A stretch of 64,000 nt of DNA from NCBI GenBank assembly GCA_037045645.1, contig JBAOIH010000006.1:1-64000 (forward strand). Reading direction: 5' to 3'. This DNA comes from Nocardioides sp. (GTDB taxonomy: Bacteria; Actinomycetota; Actinomycetes; Propionibacteriales; Nocardioidaceae). The notes below the pieces were generated by a model. The model saw nothing but the letters and a program-made list of their open reading frames with translations, was not told the origin of the DNA and made no database searches. Shown here in pieces: positions 1 to 8,283 of the stretch; the stretch's first letter is position 1, and the number at the start of each line of letters is the position of its first letter. The translations under genes were made by a program, and so were the position numbers.

Positions 1-737
1 ATTGTAATCACCGCACCCTCAAGCAGGTCCTGCGCGCGCGTATGAACGGCGAGAAGGGCAACGACAGCTTCAAGGCGATCGACGGCGTCTCGTTCGAGGT
101 CCAACAGGGCGAGTCGATCGGGCTGATGGGTCTCAACGGATCAGGCAAGTCCACCCTGCTCAAGATGATCAACGGTGTGATGCGCCCCGACGAGGGCCAG
201 GTCCTCACCCGCGGCAGGATCTCGGGCCTGATCGCCACCGGCGCGGGGTTCCACAAGGAACTCACCGGCCGGCAGAACATCTACATGAACGCCGCGATCC
301 TGGGGATGTCGAAGCAGGAGACCAACGCGAAGTTCGACGACATCGCGAGCTTCGCCGATGTCGGCCGCTTCATGGACACCCCGGTGGGCAACTACTCGTC
401 GGGGATGTTCTCGCGCCTCGGCTTCTCGGTCGCGGTGCACGTGGACTGCGACATCTTCATCGCCGACGAGGTCTTGGCGGTGGGGGACAAGCCGTTCAAG
501 ACCAAGTGTCTGGCCAAGATGGAGGAGATCCGCGACTCCGGCGTGACGCTTTTCTATGTCAGCCACGCCGCTGGTTCGGTCAAGCGCATGTGCGAGCGCG
601 TCGTCGTGCTGGAGCAGGGCCGGCTGGGCTACGACGGTGAGGTCAAAGCGGGCATCAAGTACCTCAAGTACGACGACGACGTGGACGAGAAGGACGCCGA
701 ATCCGAGCGTGACGACGCGCTCGCCAACGACATCTGA
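1..737 (+). CDS. ABC transporter ATP-binding protein, polysaccharide/teichoic acid export type (5' end outside window)
   Basis: ATPase subunit of an ABC exporter of the Wzt/TagH type, which pairs with a two-component permease to flip lipid-linked cell-surface polymers. The reading frame is open to the window edge (codons from base 3 encode CNHRTLKQVLRAR before the first Met at 42), so the true start lies upstream. Walker A GLNGSGKST lies near 129-155. The signature is the degenerate YSSGM typical of this subfamily, Walker B is DIFIADEV followed by the LAVGD D-loop region, and the switch histidine is in FYVSHA. The C-terminus is short and acidic, without the carbohydrate-binding domain of long Wzt proteins. 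The partner permease is probably upstream. The exported substrate cannot be read from the sequence. Confidence 0.9.
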   Translation, partial: CNHRTLKQVLRARMNGEKGNDSFKAIDGVSFEVQQGESIGLMGLNGSGKSTLLKMINGVMRPDEGQVLTRGRISGLIATGAGFHKELTGRQNIYMNAAILGMSKQETNAKFDDIASFADVGRFMDTPVGNYSSGMFSRLGFSVAVHVDCDIFIADEVLAVGDKPFKTKCLAKMEEIRDSGVTLFYVSHAAGSVKRMCERVVVLEQGRLGYDGEVKAGIKYLKYDDDVDEKDAESERDDALANDI

Positions 738-876
738 TTTGACATTTCCAGAAACTACCGGCGTGTCGACTGGAAATTACAGGCTTGTAGTTACTCGCGA
801 ACCCTTGCGGTGACCAGTGTGACTGATGTGAAACTTGCGCATCCTGTGACGTCTCTTCCCCACGGAGTCGCTTGTC

Positions 877-2952
877 ATGCGCGCGCTTCAAGGTCGTGTG
901 ATCACCGCGTGCCAGCAGTTGCTGGCCCTCGCGGTGGTCCTGGCCGCCCTCACCCCGGCGGCGTCTGTCGTCAGCCTCGATGTCGTCGGGGCGGACTCCG
1001 GATCGCGCACCTCTGACGCGGTGCACACCCGCGCGCTGGAACTCTCGGCGTACGCCCGCAAAGCGAGTGCGCCTGCGCTGGTGGACCGGGCTCCCGTCGA
1101 GCCCCGCGTACGCAAGATCGCGCTGACGACGCCCACCGGCAAGCCTCTCGCCGGACTCGCTGCCCGAGCCGGTGGCGACGAGGCGCTGTCCGCGCGGGTG
1201 GTCAGCAAGCCCCAGGCGGTCTCAGGCTTCGGCGCCGTGGGAGTCACCTGGGCTCGTGGGACGCAACTGGCCGACGACCAGATCACCGTGGAGAGTCGCA
1301 CCCTCGACAACGGTCGCTGGTCGAAGTGGACCCAGATCGAGTTCCACGACGAGCACGGCCCCGACCCGAAGAGTGCCGAGGGGCGTCGGGCGATTCCCGG
1401 CACCGACCCTCTGCTGGTCGGGCGTGTCGACGACGTCCAGGTGCGAGCGACCACGGCGAAGGGCGTACCCATGCCTGCGGGCATGCAGGTGTCCCTCATC
1501 GACCCGGGGACCGACCGTGTGACCGCACGTGCGCGTCCCGAACTCTCGCCGACCCAGGCCAGCGACACCGCCGCGTACACCGCGAAGACGAACGCGCGCG
1601 CGGCCTTCACGCCGATGCCGGCGATCTTCTCGCGTGCCCAGTGGGGCGCCGACGAGCGGATGCGCGGTGCGAGCTCGCCGAAGTACTACGAGGTCCATGC
1701 GGGCTTCGTCCACCACACGGTCACCGGCAATGACTACACCCAAGCCGACGTCCCGGGCATCATCCGCGGGATCTATGCCTTCCACACCAAGTCTCGGGGC
1801 TGGAGCGACATCGGCTACAACTTCCTGGTCGACAAGTTCGGCCGGATCTGGGAGGGCCGCTACGGCGGAATCGACCGGCCGGTGGTGGGTGCCCACACCT
1901 TGGGCTACAACGAGTACTCGTTCGCGATGTCGGCGATCGGCAACTACGAGACCGCGAACCCGACCCCGCAGATGCTCCAGGCGTACGGCGCGATCTTCGC
2001 CTGGAAACTCTCCCTGCACGGCGTCTCCGCCTCGTCGCCGGCACAGCAGGTCGGGCGCAAGACGTTCCAGGCCATCAACGGTCACCGCGACGCCGGCTCC
2101 ACGGCGTGCCCGGGCAGGAACCTCTATGCCGAACTCCCGACGATCCGGGCGTACGCAGCCGGCGGACAGGTTGGCTGGTCGGGCCGAGAGCGGGAATCGA
2201 ATCTGATGGGCACCGCTCACCCAGACCTGATCGTGCGTCGTGCCTCGGACAAACAGGCCTTCATCATCCAGACGGCCGGATCAGGTGCGGCCGTCGCTTC
2301 GCCGGTCGCCACCGGCGTCGACCTGTCGTCCGCGCGCCAGGTGCTCAACGTGGGGGACTGGGATCGTGACGGCAACGGTGACTTCATGACCCGGCAGGCC
2401 CCGGACAACGCGCTCTGGCTGTATCGAGGTGACGGAGCCGGCGGGTTCGCCGCCCCGGTGCAGGTCGGCACCGCGGCCGGGCTCAGGCTGCTCAGCGCGG
2501 TCGGCGACATCACGGGGGACGGCTATCCGGACCTGATGGCGCAGCCCAAGGGTGCCTCCATGCGGATCTATGTAGGTGCCGGGATGGGCGGCTTCTCGAC
2601 CAGCTATGTCGCGTACTCGCCGATCACGGCCCGACAATTCATCGGCATCGGACTGATGAACGGTGACGGGGCGCCCGACGGGCTCTACGTGACAAAGGGG
2701 CCCGACCGGGTATTGATGCTGGTGGGCGGCAACGGCCCCGGAGGACTGACCAAGGGTGCTCGGCAGGTCAAGAAGCGGATGCAGCGCTTCGACTGGGTCC
2801 TCGGCGTCTCCGACGTGGACGTGACCGGCCATGCCGACCTGGTCGTACGCCGTAAGTCCAACGGCGCCCTGCTCGTGATGCCGGGGTCGGAGTCCGGCTT
2901 CGGGCGCGCCATCAAGATCGGCAACGCCTCCGGGTTCGACCTGGCGGGCTGA
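877..2952 (+). CDS. Secreted N-acetylmuramoyl-L-alanine amidase (PGRP domain) with FG-GAP repeats
   Basis: Predicted secreted peptidoglycan amidase of 691 aa. A Sec-type signal peptide covers about residues 1-35 (hydrophobic LLALAVVLAALTPAAS). After an uncharacterised 200-residue region, a PGRP/amidase-2 domain spans roughly residues 250-427. It begins with the family motif SRAQWGAD; zinc ligands are probably H279 or H280 in FVHHTV, H403 in GHRD and C411 in TACPG, so the enzyme looks active. The C-terminal 240 residues hold FG-GAP/VCBS-type repeats (GDWDRDGNGD, GDITGDGYPD) suited to binding wall glycans or ligands. The ATG at 877 is preceded by a modest ACGGAG site. The upstream region shares an 11-base word with the whiB promoter. 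It follows an envelope-polymer exporter, consistent with a wall-remodelling role. Confidence 0.92.
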   Translation: MRALQGRVITACQQLLALAVVLAALTPAASVVSLDVVGADSGSRTSDAVHTRALELSAYARKASAPALVDRAPVEPRVRKIALTTPTGKPLAGLAARAGGDEALSARVVSKPQAVSGFGAVGVTWARGTQLADDQITVESRTLDNGRWSKWTQIEFHDEHGPDPKSAEGRRAIPGTDPLLVGRVDDVQVRATTAKGVPMPAGMQVSLIDPGTDRVTARARPELSPTQASDTAAYTAKTNARAAFTPMPAIFSRAQWGADERMRGASSPKYYEVHAGFVHHTVTGNDYTQADVPGIIRGIYAFHTKSRGWSDIGYNFLVDKFGRIWEGRYGGIDRPVVGAHTLGYNEYSFAMSAIGNYETANPTPQMLQAYGAIFAWKLSLHGVSASSPAQQVGRKTFQAINGHRDAGSTACPGRNLYAELPTIRAYAAGGQVGWSGRERESNLMGTAHPDLIVRRASDKQAFIIQTAGSGAAVASPVATGVDLSSARQVLNVGDWDRDGNGDFMTRQAPDNALWLYRGDGAGGFAAPVQVGTAAGLRLLSAVGDITGDGYPDLMAQPKGASMRIYVGAGMGGFSTSYVAYSPITARQFIGIGLMNGDGAPDGLYVTKGPDRVLMLVGGNGPGGLTKGARQVKKRMQRFDWVLGVSDVDVTGHADLVVRRKSNGALLVMPGSESGFGRAIKIGNASGFDLAG

Positions 2953-2974
2953 TCGATGACTGTGCTGCGGCCCG

Positions 2975-3706
2975 CTACTCGGCCTCGACCGGCCAGGACG
3001 AGGTCGCACGTTCCACGTCGTAGGTGTGCCGACGAGCGGCGACATCCCCGCCGCTGACCCAGACCGCCGAGCCACCCAGTGCGAGTGGCGCGGTGAAGGT
3101 GGCCAATCCGGAAGGGGAAGCCGGGTTGGCCCCAGTGAAGAGGCGGCCGCCGCGGACGAGACCAGAACCCTCGAGTTCGGTCGCAGCGGTGGCCGCCTCC
3201 CACACTTCTTCGTGGGTCAGTCCCGACACCGCCAGATCGTCGGGCTCCGGCGGGTCCCACGGGATGAAGGCATCCGGCTGGCTCCATACCTCGACGCCGA
3301 GATCGCGTACGCCATCGGGCAGCGCCCCGGGTGCAAACCGCAGCCCGAGCGGATGCAGCGCACTCGCGAGCACCGGTCGCCCCTCGAACGAGCGCGCCTG
3401 CATCGAGCCGGGTCCGCAGATCGCCAGATCCGCATCCCCGTCCCAGACGACCTCCGCTCCCACGGTCCATGCCGCCCCCAACGCGACCGGTCCGAGCCAA
3501 CTGGCGGGCAGGTCGATCAGCACCCGCCCACCTCGTTCGATGTCGAACTCCTCGGCCAGCAGCGAGGCGACCTTGGCGACCCAGTTGGCGTACGTCGTCA
3601 CGGAGAGTTCGGTGCGCTCGGCCGTGGTCAGGTCGTAGTACGTCACCAACGGACGGCCCGGCTCAACTCGCAGGGCAGCCTGAAGGATCGAGGCGAAAGT
3701 CGTCAC
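2975..3706 (-). CDS. TIGR03089 family protein (AMP-binding-enzyme-like, short)
   Basis: 243-aa actinobacterial protein resembling the N-terminal part of AMP-forming acyl/amino-acid ligases (opening FASILQAALRVEPGRPLVTYYD, then LIDLPASWLGPVALGAAW) but ending long before the catalytic C-terminal lobe, as is normal for TIGR03089. Its activity is unknown. The GTG at 3706 is chosen because the family begins with (M/V)TTFA; an in-frame ATG at 3730 is the alternative, and anything further upstream would run into the divergent manC. It sits next to GDP-mannose and F420 genes in many actinobacteria, so it is a conserved neighbour rather than a proven pathway member. The 3' end faces the amidase gene with a 22-base gap. 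Confidence 0.8.
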   Translation of the reverse strand: MTTFASILQAALRVEPGRPLVTYYDLTTAERTELSVTTYANWVAKVASLLAEEFDIERGGRVLIDLPASWLGPVALGAAWTVGAEVVWDGDADLAICGPGSMQARSFEGRPVLASALHPLGLRFAPGALPDGVRDLGVEVWSQPDAFIPWDPPEPDDLAVSGLTHEEVWEAATAATELEGSGLVRGGRLFTGANPASPSGLATFTAPLALGGSAVWVSGGDVAARRHTYDVERATSSWPVEAE

Positions 3707-3730
3707 CCAGCGCACAATAGAGGCACACAT

Positions 3731-3736
3731 TAAGGT
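3731..3736 (+). promoter_or_regulatory. Candidate -10 element of manC (leaderless arrangement)
   Basis: TAAGGT lies 7 bases before the manC ATG, which would put the transcription start at or next to the start codon. The same spacing is seen at 8272, 13076, 13464 and 57019. No convincing -35 or ribosome binding site is visible. Confidence 0.45.
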
Positions 3737-3743
3737 TCGGGCC

Positions 3744-4802
3744 ATGACGTTCTGGGCGGTGATCCCAGCCGGCGGTGCCGGCACCAGGCTCTGGCCACTC
3801 TCGCGGCAGGCGCGCCCGAAGTTCCTGCTCGACCCCACCGGTGCCGGTCGTACGCTCATCCAACAGACCCGCGACCGCTTGCGGCCCCTCACCGACGACC
3901 GCGTGCTCGTGGTCACCGGGCTGCTGCACGCCGCCGAGGTCGGAAGTCAGTTGGACGACCTGCCCCGCGACCACATCCTGGCCGAACCGTCGGCGCGCGA
4001 CTCGATGGCCGCCATGGGCCTGGCCGCAGCCGTCCTCGAACTGCGAGATCCCGACGCCGTGATGGGAGCCTTCCCCGCCGACCACGTGATCTCTGATCCT
4101 GCCGGGTTCCGGTCTGTGGTCACGACGGCGGTCTCCGTTGCTGCGGAGTCCGACCTCCTCGTCACGCTCGGTATCGACCCGACGCATCCGGCCACGGGCT
4201 TCGGCTACATCCGCCTCGGTGCCGCGTTGGGTGAGACCGGCGCGTACGCCGTCGAGGAGTTCGTGGAGAAGCCCGACGCCGAACGCGCTGCGTCCTATCT
4301 CGCGCAAGGGGGGTTCCGCTGGAACGCCGGAATGTTCGTCGTACGCCCTACCGTCCTGCTCGACCTCCTGGCCGCCCAAGACCCCGACTTCGCGGCCTCG
4401 CTGCGTGCCCTCGCAGCGGCGCCCGATCGGCTCGACGAGTTGTGGCCCACACTCACCAAGATCTCGGTCGACTATGCGGTCGCCGAACCGGCCGCCGCAG
4501 CGGGCCGGGTGGCCGTCGTACCCGGCGCATTCGGCTGGGATGACATCGGCGACTTCGCGTCATTGCGCGAACTCGCCGGGAATGATGCCCTCAACGTGAT
4601 CGGGCCCCGCGACCTCGTCGTCTCCCGTGATGCCACCGGCCTGGTCGTCCCCGGCTCGGGGCGCACGGTCGCCGTCATCGGTCTCGAGGACATCGTCGTG
4701 GTCGACACCCCCGACGCGCTGCTGGTCAGCAGTACGGACCGCGCTCAGGACGTGAAGTGGATCGTCGACGAACTACGCGAGCGCGCCCCCGGGTTGCTCT
4801 GA
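3744..4802 (+). CDS. manC: Mannose-1-phosphate guanylyltransferase (GDP-mannose pyrophosphorylase)
   Basis: Converts mannose-1-phosphate and GTP to GDP-mannose, the donor for mannosylated lipids, glycans and polyprenyl-phosphate mannose. The 352-aa protein starts with the nucleotidyltransferase signature IPAGGAGTRLWPLSR followed by PKFLL, carries the sugar-binding FVEKPD and WNAGMFV motifs, and has the expected length for a monofunctional enzyme without a C-terminal isomerase domain. manB (13476) supplies its substrate, and the same genes cluster in mycobacteria and streptomycetes. It is transcribed divergently from the TIGR03089 gene with 37 bases between the starts, probably leaderless. Confidence in function is high from the motifs alone. 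Confidence 0.95.
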   Translation: MTFWAVIPAGGAGTRLWPLSRQARPKFLLDPTGAGRTLIQQTRDRLRPLTDDRVLVVTGLLHAAEVGSQLDDLPRDHILAEPSARDSMAAMGLAAAVLELRDPDAVMGAFPADHVISDPAGFRSVVTTAVSVAAESDLLVTLGIDPTHPATGFGYIRLGAALGETGAYAVEEFVEKPDAERAASYLAQGGFRWNAGMFVVRPTVLLDLLAAQDPDFAASLRALAAAPDRLDELWPTLTKISVDYAVAEPAAAAGRVAVVPGAFGWDDIGDFASLRELAGNDALNVIGPRDLVVSRDATGLVVPGSGRTVAVIGLEDIVVVDTPDALLVSSTDRAQDVKWIVDELRERAPGLL

Positions 4803-4867
4803 CGGCCAGCGCGCTGGGCTTGTTCGGACGTACGTCCGAAGAGGCTCGTGTGAGCCCTCAGACGACA

Positions 4868-5003
4868 TTGAATGTCGCCCTCGGGCCTCCACTCGTCGCT
4901 CGCTCCCGGCTGCGCCGGGGCGACCTCCTCGCTGCTTGAATGTCGCCCTCGGGCCTCCACTCGTCGCTCGCTCCCGGCTGCGCCGGGGCTCCCTCCTCGC
5001 TCC
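4868..5003. repeat. 68-base tandem duplication between convergent genes, each copy with a CCCGGC-TGC-GCCGGG hairpin
   Basis: A 54-base block at 4868-4921 recurs identically at 4936-4989, and the similarity continues as CCTCCTCGCT, giving a period of 68 bases. Each copy contains a 6-bp stem with a 3-base loop. The flanks share GCCCTCAGACGAC near 4854 and 5020, the latter overlapping the 3' end of the DUF3105 gene. The whole 4803-5024 gap between manC and the convergent DUF3105 gene consists of this material, with no other feature seen. The hairpins may act as bidirectional terminators. Confidence 0.8.
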
Positions 5004-5024
5004 AGCCCTCGGACGACGCAGCCC

Positions 5025-5771
5025 TCAGACGACGGTCGGCTCGGGCGAGTCCATGTACGGGTACTTGATCATGAAGTCCTGCAACGCGGCACCGCTGGGA
5101 GACGAGCAGTACTGCCATACGCCGACCTGCTTGCCGGTGGCGTCCGAGCCGGTGCCGCCGACAGACCAGTGGGTGTAGGCGATGTGCTGGCCCTTCGGGA
5201 ATGCCTTGCCGTCCGACTTCAGCCACGGCACCGCAATGAACTTGTGCCGAAGGTTGGTCGTGCCACCGAACTTGTCGGCCATTCCGCGGATCACGCTCAT
5301 CATCTCGGGATCACCCGCGGCCGTCTTGTCGTACCACACCAGCGTGTAGCCGTGTTCGAGGTTGTGGATCAAACGCCCCACCTCCGGGCGGTCGCCCTTG
5401 GTGTAGAGTTTCTTGTCCATCGGCTCCCACACGTTGTAGTGCGTGCCGAAGGCCGGGGGAGCGTCCTTGAGATCCAGTGGCGTGCCCGGCTCGACGTGCT
5501 CCTGGTTGCCGGTCGCCTCCTTCGTCGTGATCTTCTGGCATGCCGACGCGGGTGCGCCCAGATCCTCCAGCGCGGTGTCGCGGTGCTGGCGCGCGTCGAG
5601 CCGTTCCATGATCGGCTTGTACGCCGCCGCGCCGATGATCAGCAGGCCGACCAACATGCACGCACCGACGATCATCATGCCGCGGCTCCGCTCGGCGGAG
5701 CGCTGCTGGTTGAGCATCTTCTCGACGCGGGCTTGCCGCTCGGTGCGCTCGGACTTGGTCGGTTTTGCCAC
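5025..5771 (-). CDS. DUF3105 family membrane-anchored protein
   Basis: 248-aa protein with a basic cytoplasmic N-terminus, one transmembrane segment (about residues 31-50, GMMIVGACMLVGLLIIGAAA) and an extracytoplasmic domain matching DUF3105 (THYNVWEP, LIHNLEHGYTLVWY, HKFIAVPWLKSD). The conserved histidines in HNLEHG and the aromatic residues suggest metal or ligand binding, but the function is unknown. It is followed on the same strand only by repeats. Its start is 57 bases from the end of the cofE gene on the same strand, so co-transcription with the F420 genes is possible. The ATG start MAKPTKSERTER is unambiguous. Confidence 0.85.
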   Translation of the reverse strand: MAKPTKSERTERQARVEKMLNQQRSAERSRGMMIVGACMLVGLLIIGAAAYKPIMERLDARQHRDTALEDLGAPASACQKITTKEATGNQEHVEPGTPLDLKDAPPAFGTHYNVWEPMDKKLYTKGDRPEVGRLIHNLEHGYTLVWYDKTAAGDPEMMSVIRGMADKFGGTTNLRHKFIAVPWLKSDGKAFPKGQHIAYTHWSVGGTGSDATGKQVGVWQYCSSPSGAALQDFMIKYPYMDSPEPTVV

Positions 5772-5828
5772 AGGAATCCTCGAGACAGAAAGAGACAGAC
5801 AGAACTGGCGGGGTAGGTGGCGCGGAGT

Positions 5829-6774
5829 CTACGGAGCGGTCGGTCGGATCATGGGCCCCCGGTCGTCGACGCGCACGAGAGTCCAGCCATGGGCGTACGC
5901 CAGCACGCGCACGAGCGCCTCGCCGACGTCCGGTACGACCAGGCCGTGCTCGACCTGCTCGGCATCGATGTCGAACGCGATCCGGACTGCCTGCGCCACC
6001 TCGGCCTCGCTGGCGGGGGATCCGAAGATGGCCATGTCGTCGGCTGCGCCCGCGAGTGCTCGTACGACCGCCTCCCGCGCACCGAACCCGAACAGATCGC
6101 CGCCTTCGGGTCGCACCAGAAGCTGCCGCGCCCGGACCGTCGACGTCAGGAGGCAGTACGTGTCGCGCCAACCCGCGCACGATCGCGAAAGGCCGCCCGC
6201 CCAACTTGGTCTGTGCCAACTCGGCCGCTCCCGCGATCTCGTCGGCGACGGCCGGGGCGGTGACGGCCAACTCGTTGCCGTGCGCATCGAACTGACCCGC
6301 GAAGGACTCCAGCGGCAGCAGTCCGGCCGCGCCGATGGCCACGTCGGTCTGTCCCTCGCGCCACGGCCGGCCCAGCGTGTCGGTCACGATCACCGCGACG
6401 TCCACCCCGCGCCCGGCCAAGGCCGACCGCAGTCGGCGTGCGGACGCGTCGGGATCCAGGGGTAGCAGGACGACGCTGCCGGTCTCCACATTGGAGGCGT
6501 CGACTCCGGCCGCAGCCAGAGTCAACCCGTTGCGGTTGCGTACGATCGCCAGCGGGCCACGGCGCGCGACCACGCGCACCGTCTCGGCTGCGATCGCCTC
6601 CTCGCGCGGTGCGGTGACGACGCGGCCCTCGGACTTGCTCACTGCCTTGCTGGTCACCACGACCACGTCGCCCGAGACCAGTGGCCGCGCGGTGCTCGCC
6701 GACCACACCAACGAGGCAAGGTCGTCGCCCGCAGCGATCTCCGGCACCCCGTCGGGTGCCCAGACCTGGATCAC
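5829..6774 (-). pseudogene. cofE: Coenzyme F420-0:L-glutamate ligase, reading frame broken by one extra base
   Basis: CofE/FbiB-N enzyme that adds glutamates to F420-0. The N-terminal part (VIQVWAPDGVPEI, LVSGDVVVVTSKAVSK, VTDTLGRPWREGQTDVAIG) is in one frame from the GTG at 6774, while the rest (LVRPEGGDLFGFGAREAV to GPMIRPTAP) is in another. Removing one base at the AGCT at 6121-6124 restores a 314-aa protein reading DGPGAAALVRPEGGD, which fits the family. The nitroreductase-like C-terminal domain of mycobacterial FbiB is absent, as in other stand-alone CofE. The gene follows cofD, from which it is separated by a 17-base tandem repeat. Because no other damage is visible, the frameshift is either very recent or a sequencing error. 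Confidence 0.85.
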
Positions 6775-6813
6775 GACACCATCCGCATCACGACACCATC
6801 CGCATCACGACAC
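6771..6813. repeat. 17-base tandem repeat (about 2.5 copies) at the cofD-cofE junction
   Basis: TCACGACACCATCCGCA occurs at 6771-6787 and 6788-6804, with a partial third copy from 6805. Read on the minus strand, every copy contains GTCGTGA, so each offers both a TGA stop and a GTG start. cofD stops at the first copy and cofE starts at the last. Confidence 0.9.
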
Positions 6814-7803
6814 GAGGTCCAGTGCCTGCTCGGCCATCGCGCCGGTGGCGTCATGGTCCGTCATCAGCAGGGGTACGGCCCGGCAGGCGATTCCGAGCGA
6901 CTCGACCCGGGCCACGGCGTCGGAATCTGCTTGATCGACCAGCCAGCCGTCGAGCACGCCACCTGCGGACCTGGCGCCGTACAACTGCGCGACCCCCGCA
7001 GCCGACACCTCGATGCCCTTGGCGGCCAACAGTTGATTCGCCATACCCCGCACATGCGAGCCGCCGATGATCGGCGAGAGCCCGACGACCTTTGCCGAGG
7101 AGGATCTGAGGGCGTCGGTGATCCCCGGCACGCCCAAGATGGTGCCGACACTGACCACGGGGTTCGAGGGAGGCAGCACGATGACATCGGCGTGGGCAAG
7201 CGCCTCGACCACGCCGGGGGCCGGAGCGGACTTCTCCAAGCCCACGACCAGCACCTCCAGCGCCGGGGGAGTGGCTTGCAGGCCGACCCAGTACTCCTGA
7301 AAGTGCACGACGCGACGCCCGGACGGGGACTCGTCGTCGGGGATGACGATGTGCGTCTCCACCCGGTCGTCGGTCATCGGCAACAACTCCACGCCCGGCT
7401 GCCAACGGGTGCACAGCGCCGAAGTGACCTGGGAGAGCGGGTAGCCGGCGTCCAGCATCCGGGTCCGCATCAGATGCGTGGCGATGTCGCGATCACCCAG
7501 CCCGAACCACGGTGCTTCACCGCCGTACGCCGCCAATTCCTCCTTGACGCTCCAGGTTTCTTCACGCCGACCCCAGCCTCGGTCGAGGTCGATGCCGTTC
7601 CCGAGGGTGTACATCACAGTGTCGAGGTCGGGGCAGATCTTCAGACCGTGCAACCAGAGGTCGTCGGCGGTGTTGGCAACCACGGTGACCTGCGCGGATG
7701 GCATCTGGTGCAGCAGGCCTTGCAGGAATCGGGCACCGCCGATCCCGCCGGACAGCACGGTCAGTCGAAGCCCGTCGGAGGGGCCATGGGGAGCAATCGT
7801 CAC
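6805..7803 (-). CDS. cofD: 2-phospho-L-lactate (phosphoenolpyruvate) transferase, F420 biosynthesis
   Basis: Transfers the lactyl/enolpyruvyl phosphate moiety from the LPPG/EPPG-type donor to FO, producing F420-0 or its dehydro form (FbiA in mycobacteria). The 332-aa protein has the family signature LSGGIGGARFLQGL near residue 17, followed by VVANTADD and the long conserved block around LDTVMYTLGNG, WGRREET and GLGDRDIATHLMRT; PPSNPVVSVGTILGVPGI is the C-terminal signature. It lies directly upstream of cofE and is divergent from whiB, the same arrangement as Rv3260c-Rv3262. Its stop codon sits in the 17-base repeat. F420 supports flavin-independent redox enzymes typical of this lineage. Confidence 0.95.
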   Translation of the reverse strand: MTIAPHGPSDGLRLTVLSGGIGGARFLQGLLHQMPSAQVTVVANTADDLWLHGLKICPDLDTVMYTLGNGIDLDRGWGRREETWSVKEELAAYGGEAPWFGLGDRDIATHLMRTRMLDAGYPLSQVTSALCTRWQPGVELLPMTDDRVETHIVIPDDESPSGRRVVHFQEYWVGLQATPPALEVLVVGLEKSAPAPGVVEALAHADVIVLPPSNPVVSVGTILGVPGITDALRSSSAKVVGLSPIIGGSHVRGMANQLLAAKGIEVSAAGVAQLYGARSAGGVLDGWLVDQADSDAVARVESLGIACRAVPLLMTDHDATGAMAEQALDLVS

Positions 7804-7847
7804 GAGGACAACCTTGGCGTACGCCCTGGCGTATAGCAGATCCGGGC

Positions 7848-7877
7848 TTGACTTCCTGGGTACGACAGGCTTGTAAT
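7848..7877 (+). promoter_or_regulatory. Candidate whiB promoter
   Basis: TTGACT at 7848-7853 and TGTAAT at 7872-7877 are separated by 18 bases, a good housekeeping-type pair. The 11-base word ACAGGCTTGTA at 7865-7875 overlaps the -10 and also occurs at 779-789 upstream of the amidase gene. Confidence 0.55.
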
Positions 7878-7977
7878 TCCCACAGTGTTATTCGCGGCGT
7901 GTCGCTGCGGAATTCTCAATCTCGATCTGATCCACCACTTCCAATGTCTGCACCACCCGGGCCGAAAGGGCAGTTTG

Positions 7978-8232
7978 ATGAAGGAGTTGCTTCTTCTCGA
8001 GGCCGACGGCGGCGAACTCGGCTGGCAAGAGCGCGGATTGTGCGCGCAGACCGACCCGGAGGCGTTCTTCCCCGAGAAGGGCGGCTCGACTCGTGAGGCG
8101 AAGAAGGTGTGCCTGACCTGCGAGGTCCGCACCGAATGTCTCGAGTACGCCTTGGCGCACGACGAGCGATTCGGCATCTGGGGTGGACTCTCCGAGCGCG
8201 AGCGGCGCAAGCTCAAGAAGCGCGCGGTCTGA
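7978..8232 (+). CDS. whiB: WhiB-family iron-sulfur transcription factor (WhiB/WhiB2 type)
   Basis: 84-aa Wbl protein binding a [4Fe-4S] cluster through four cysteines visible in RGLCAQTD, VCLTCEVRTEC. The turn motif GIWGGLSERERRKLKK matches the developmental WhiB of Streptomyces and WhiB2/WhmD of mycobacteria (septation and sporulation regulators that act with a sigma-factor partner). The ATG at 7978 follows AAAGGG and gives the standard length; an in-frame start at 7885 would add a tail not found in the family. A strong promoter precedes it with a leader of roughly 90 bases. The block of cofD-cofE, metallopeptidase, DUF3499 and manB around it is the conserved whiB2 locus. Confidence 0.95.
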   Translation: MKELLLLEADGGELGWQERGLCAQTDPEAFFPEKGGSTREAKKVCLTCEVRTECLEYALAHDERFGIWGGLSERERRKLKKRAV

Positions 8233-8271
8233 GGCGTTCGCCCAGATTCGCTGCGCTCTCGGCCCGCTGAG

Positions 8272-8277
8272 TAGGGT
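8272..8277 (+). promoter_or_regulatory. Candidate -10 element for the 8284 glycosyltransferase (leaderless)
   Basis: TAGGGT lies 6 bases upstream of the GTG at 8284, and no ribosome binding site is present, which suggests a leaderless mRNA. Confidence 0.45.
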
Positions 8278-8283
8278 GCCCGA

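Noticed and set aside
4868..5003. Two-unit direct repeat as a CRISPR array
   Set aside because: The unit is a continuous 68-base duplication with only 14 bases between core copies; there are no spacers and no cas genes.
5311..6130. Read-through product joining the cofE N-terminus with sequence antisense to its own end
   Set aside because: After the AGCT at 6121 the frame encodes Arg-rich filler, while the other frame continues CofE homology.
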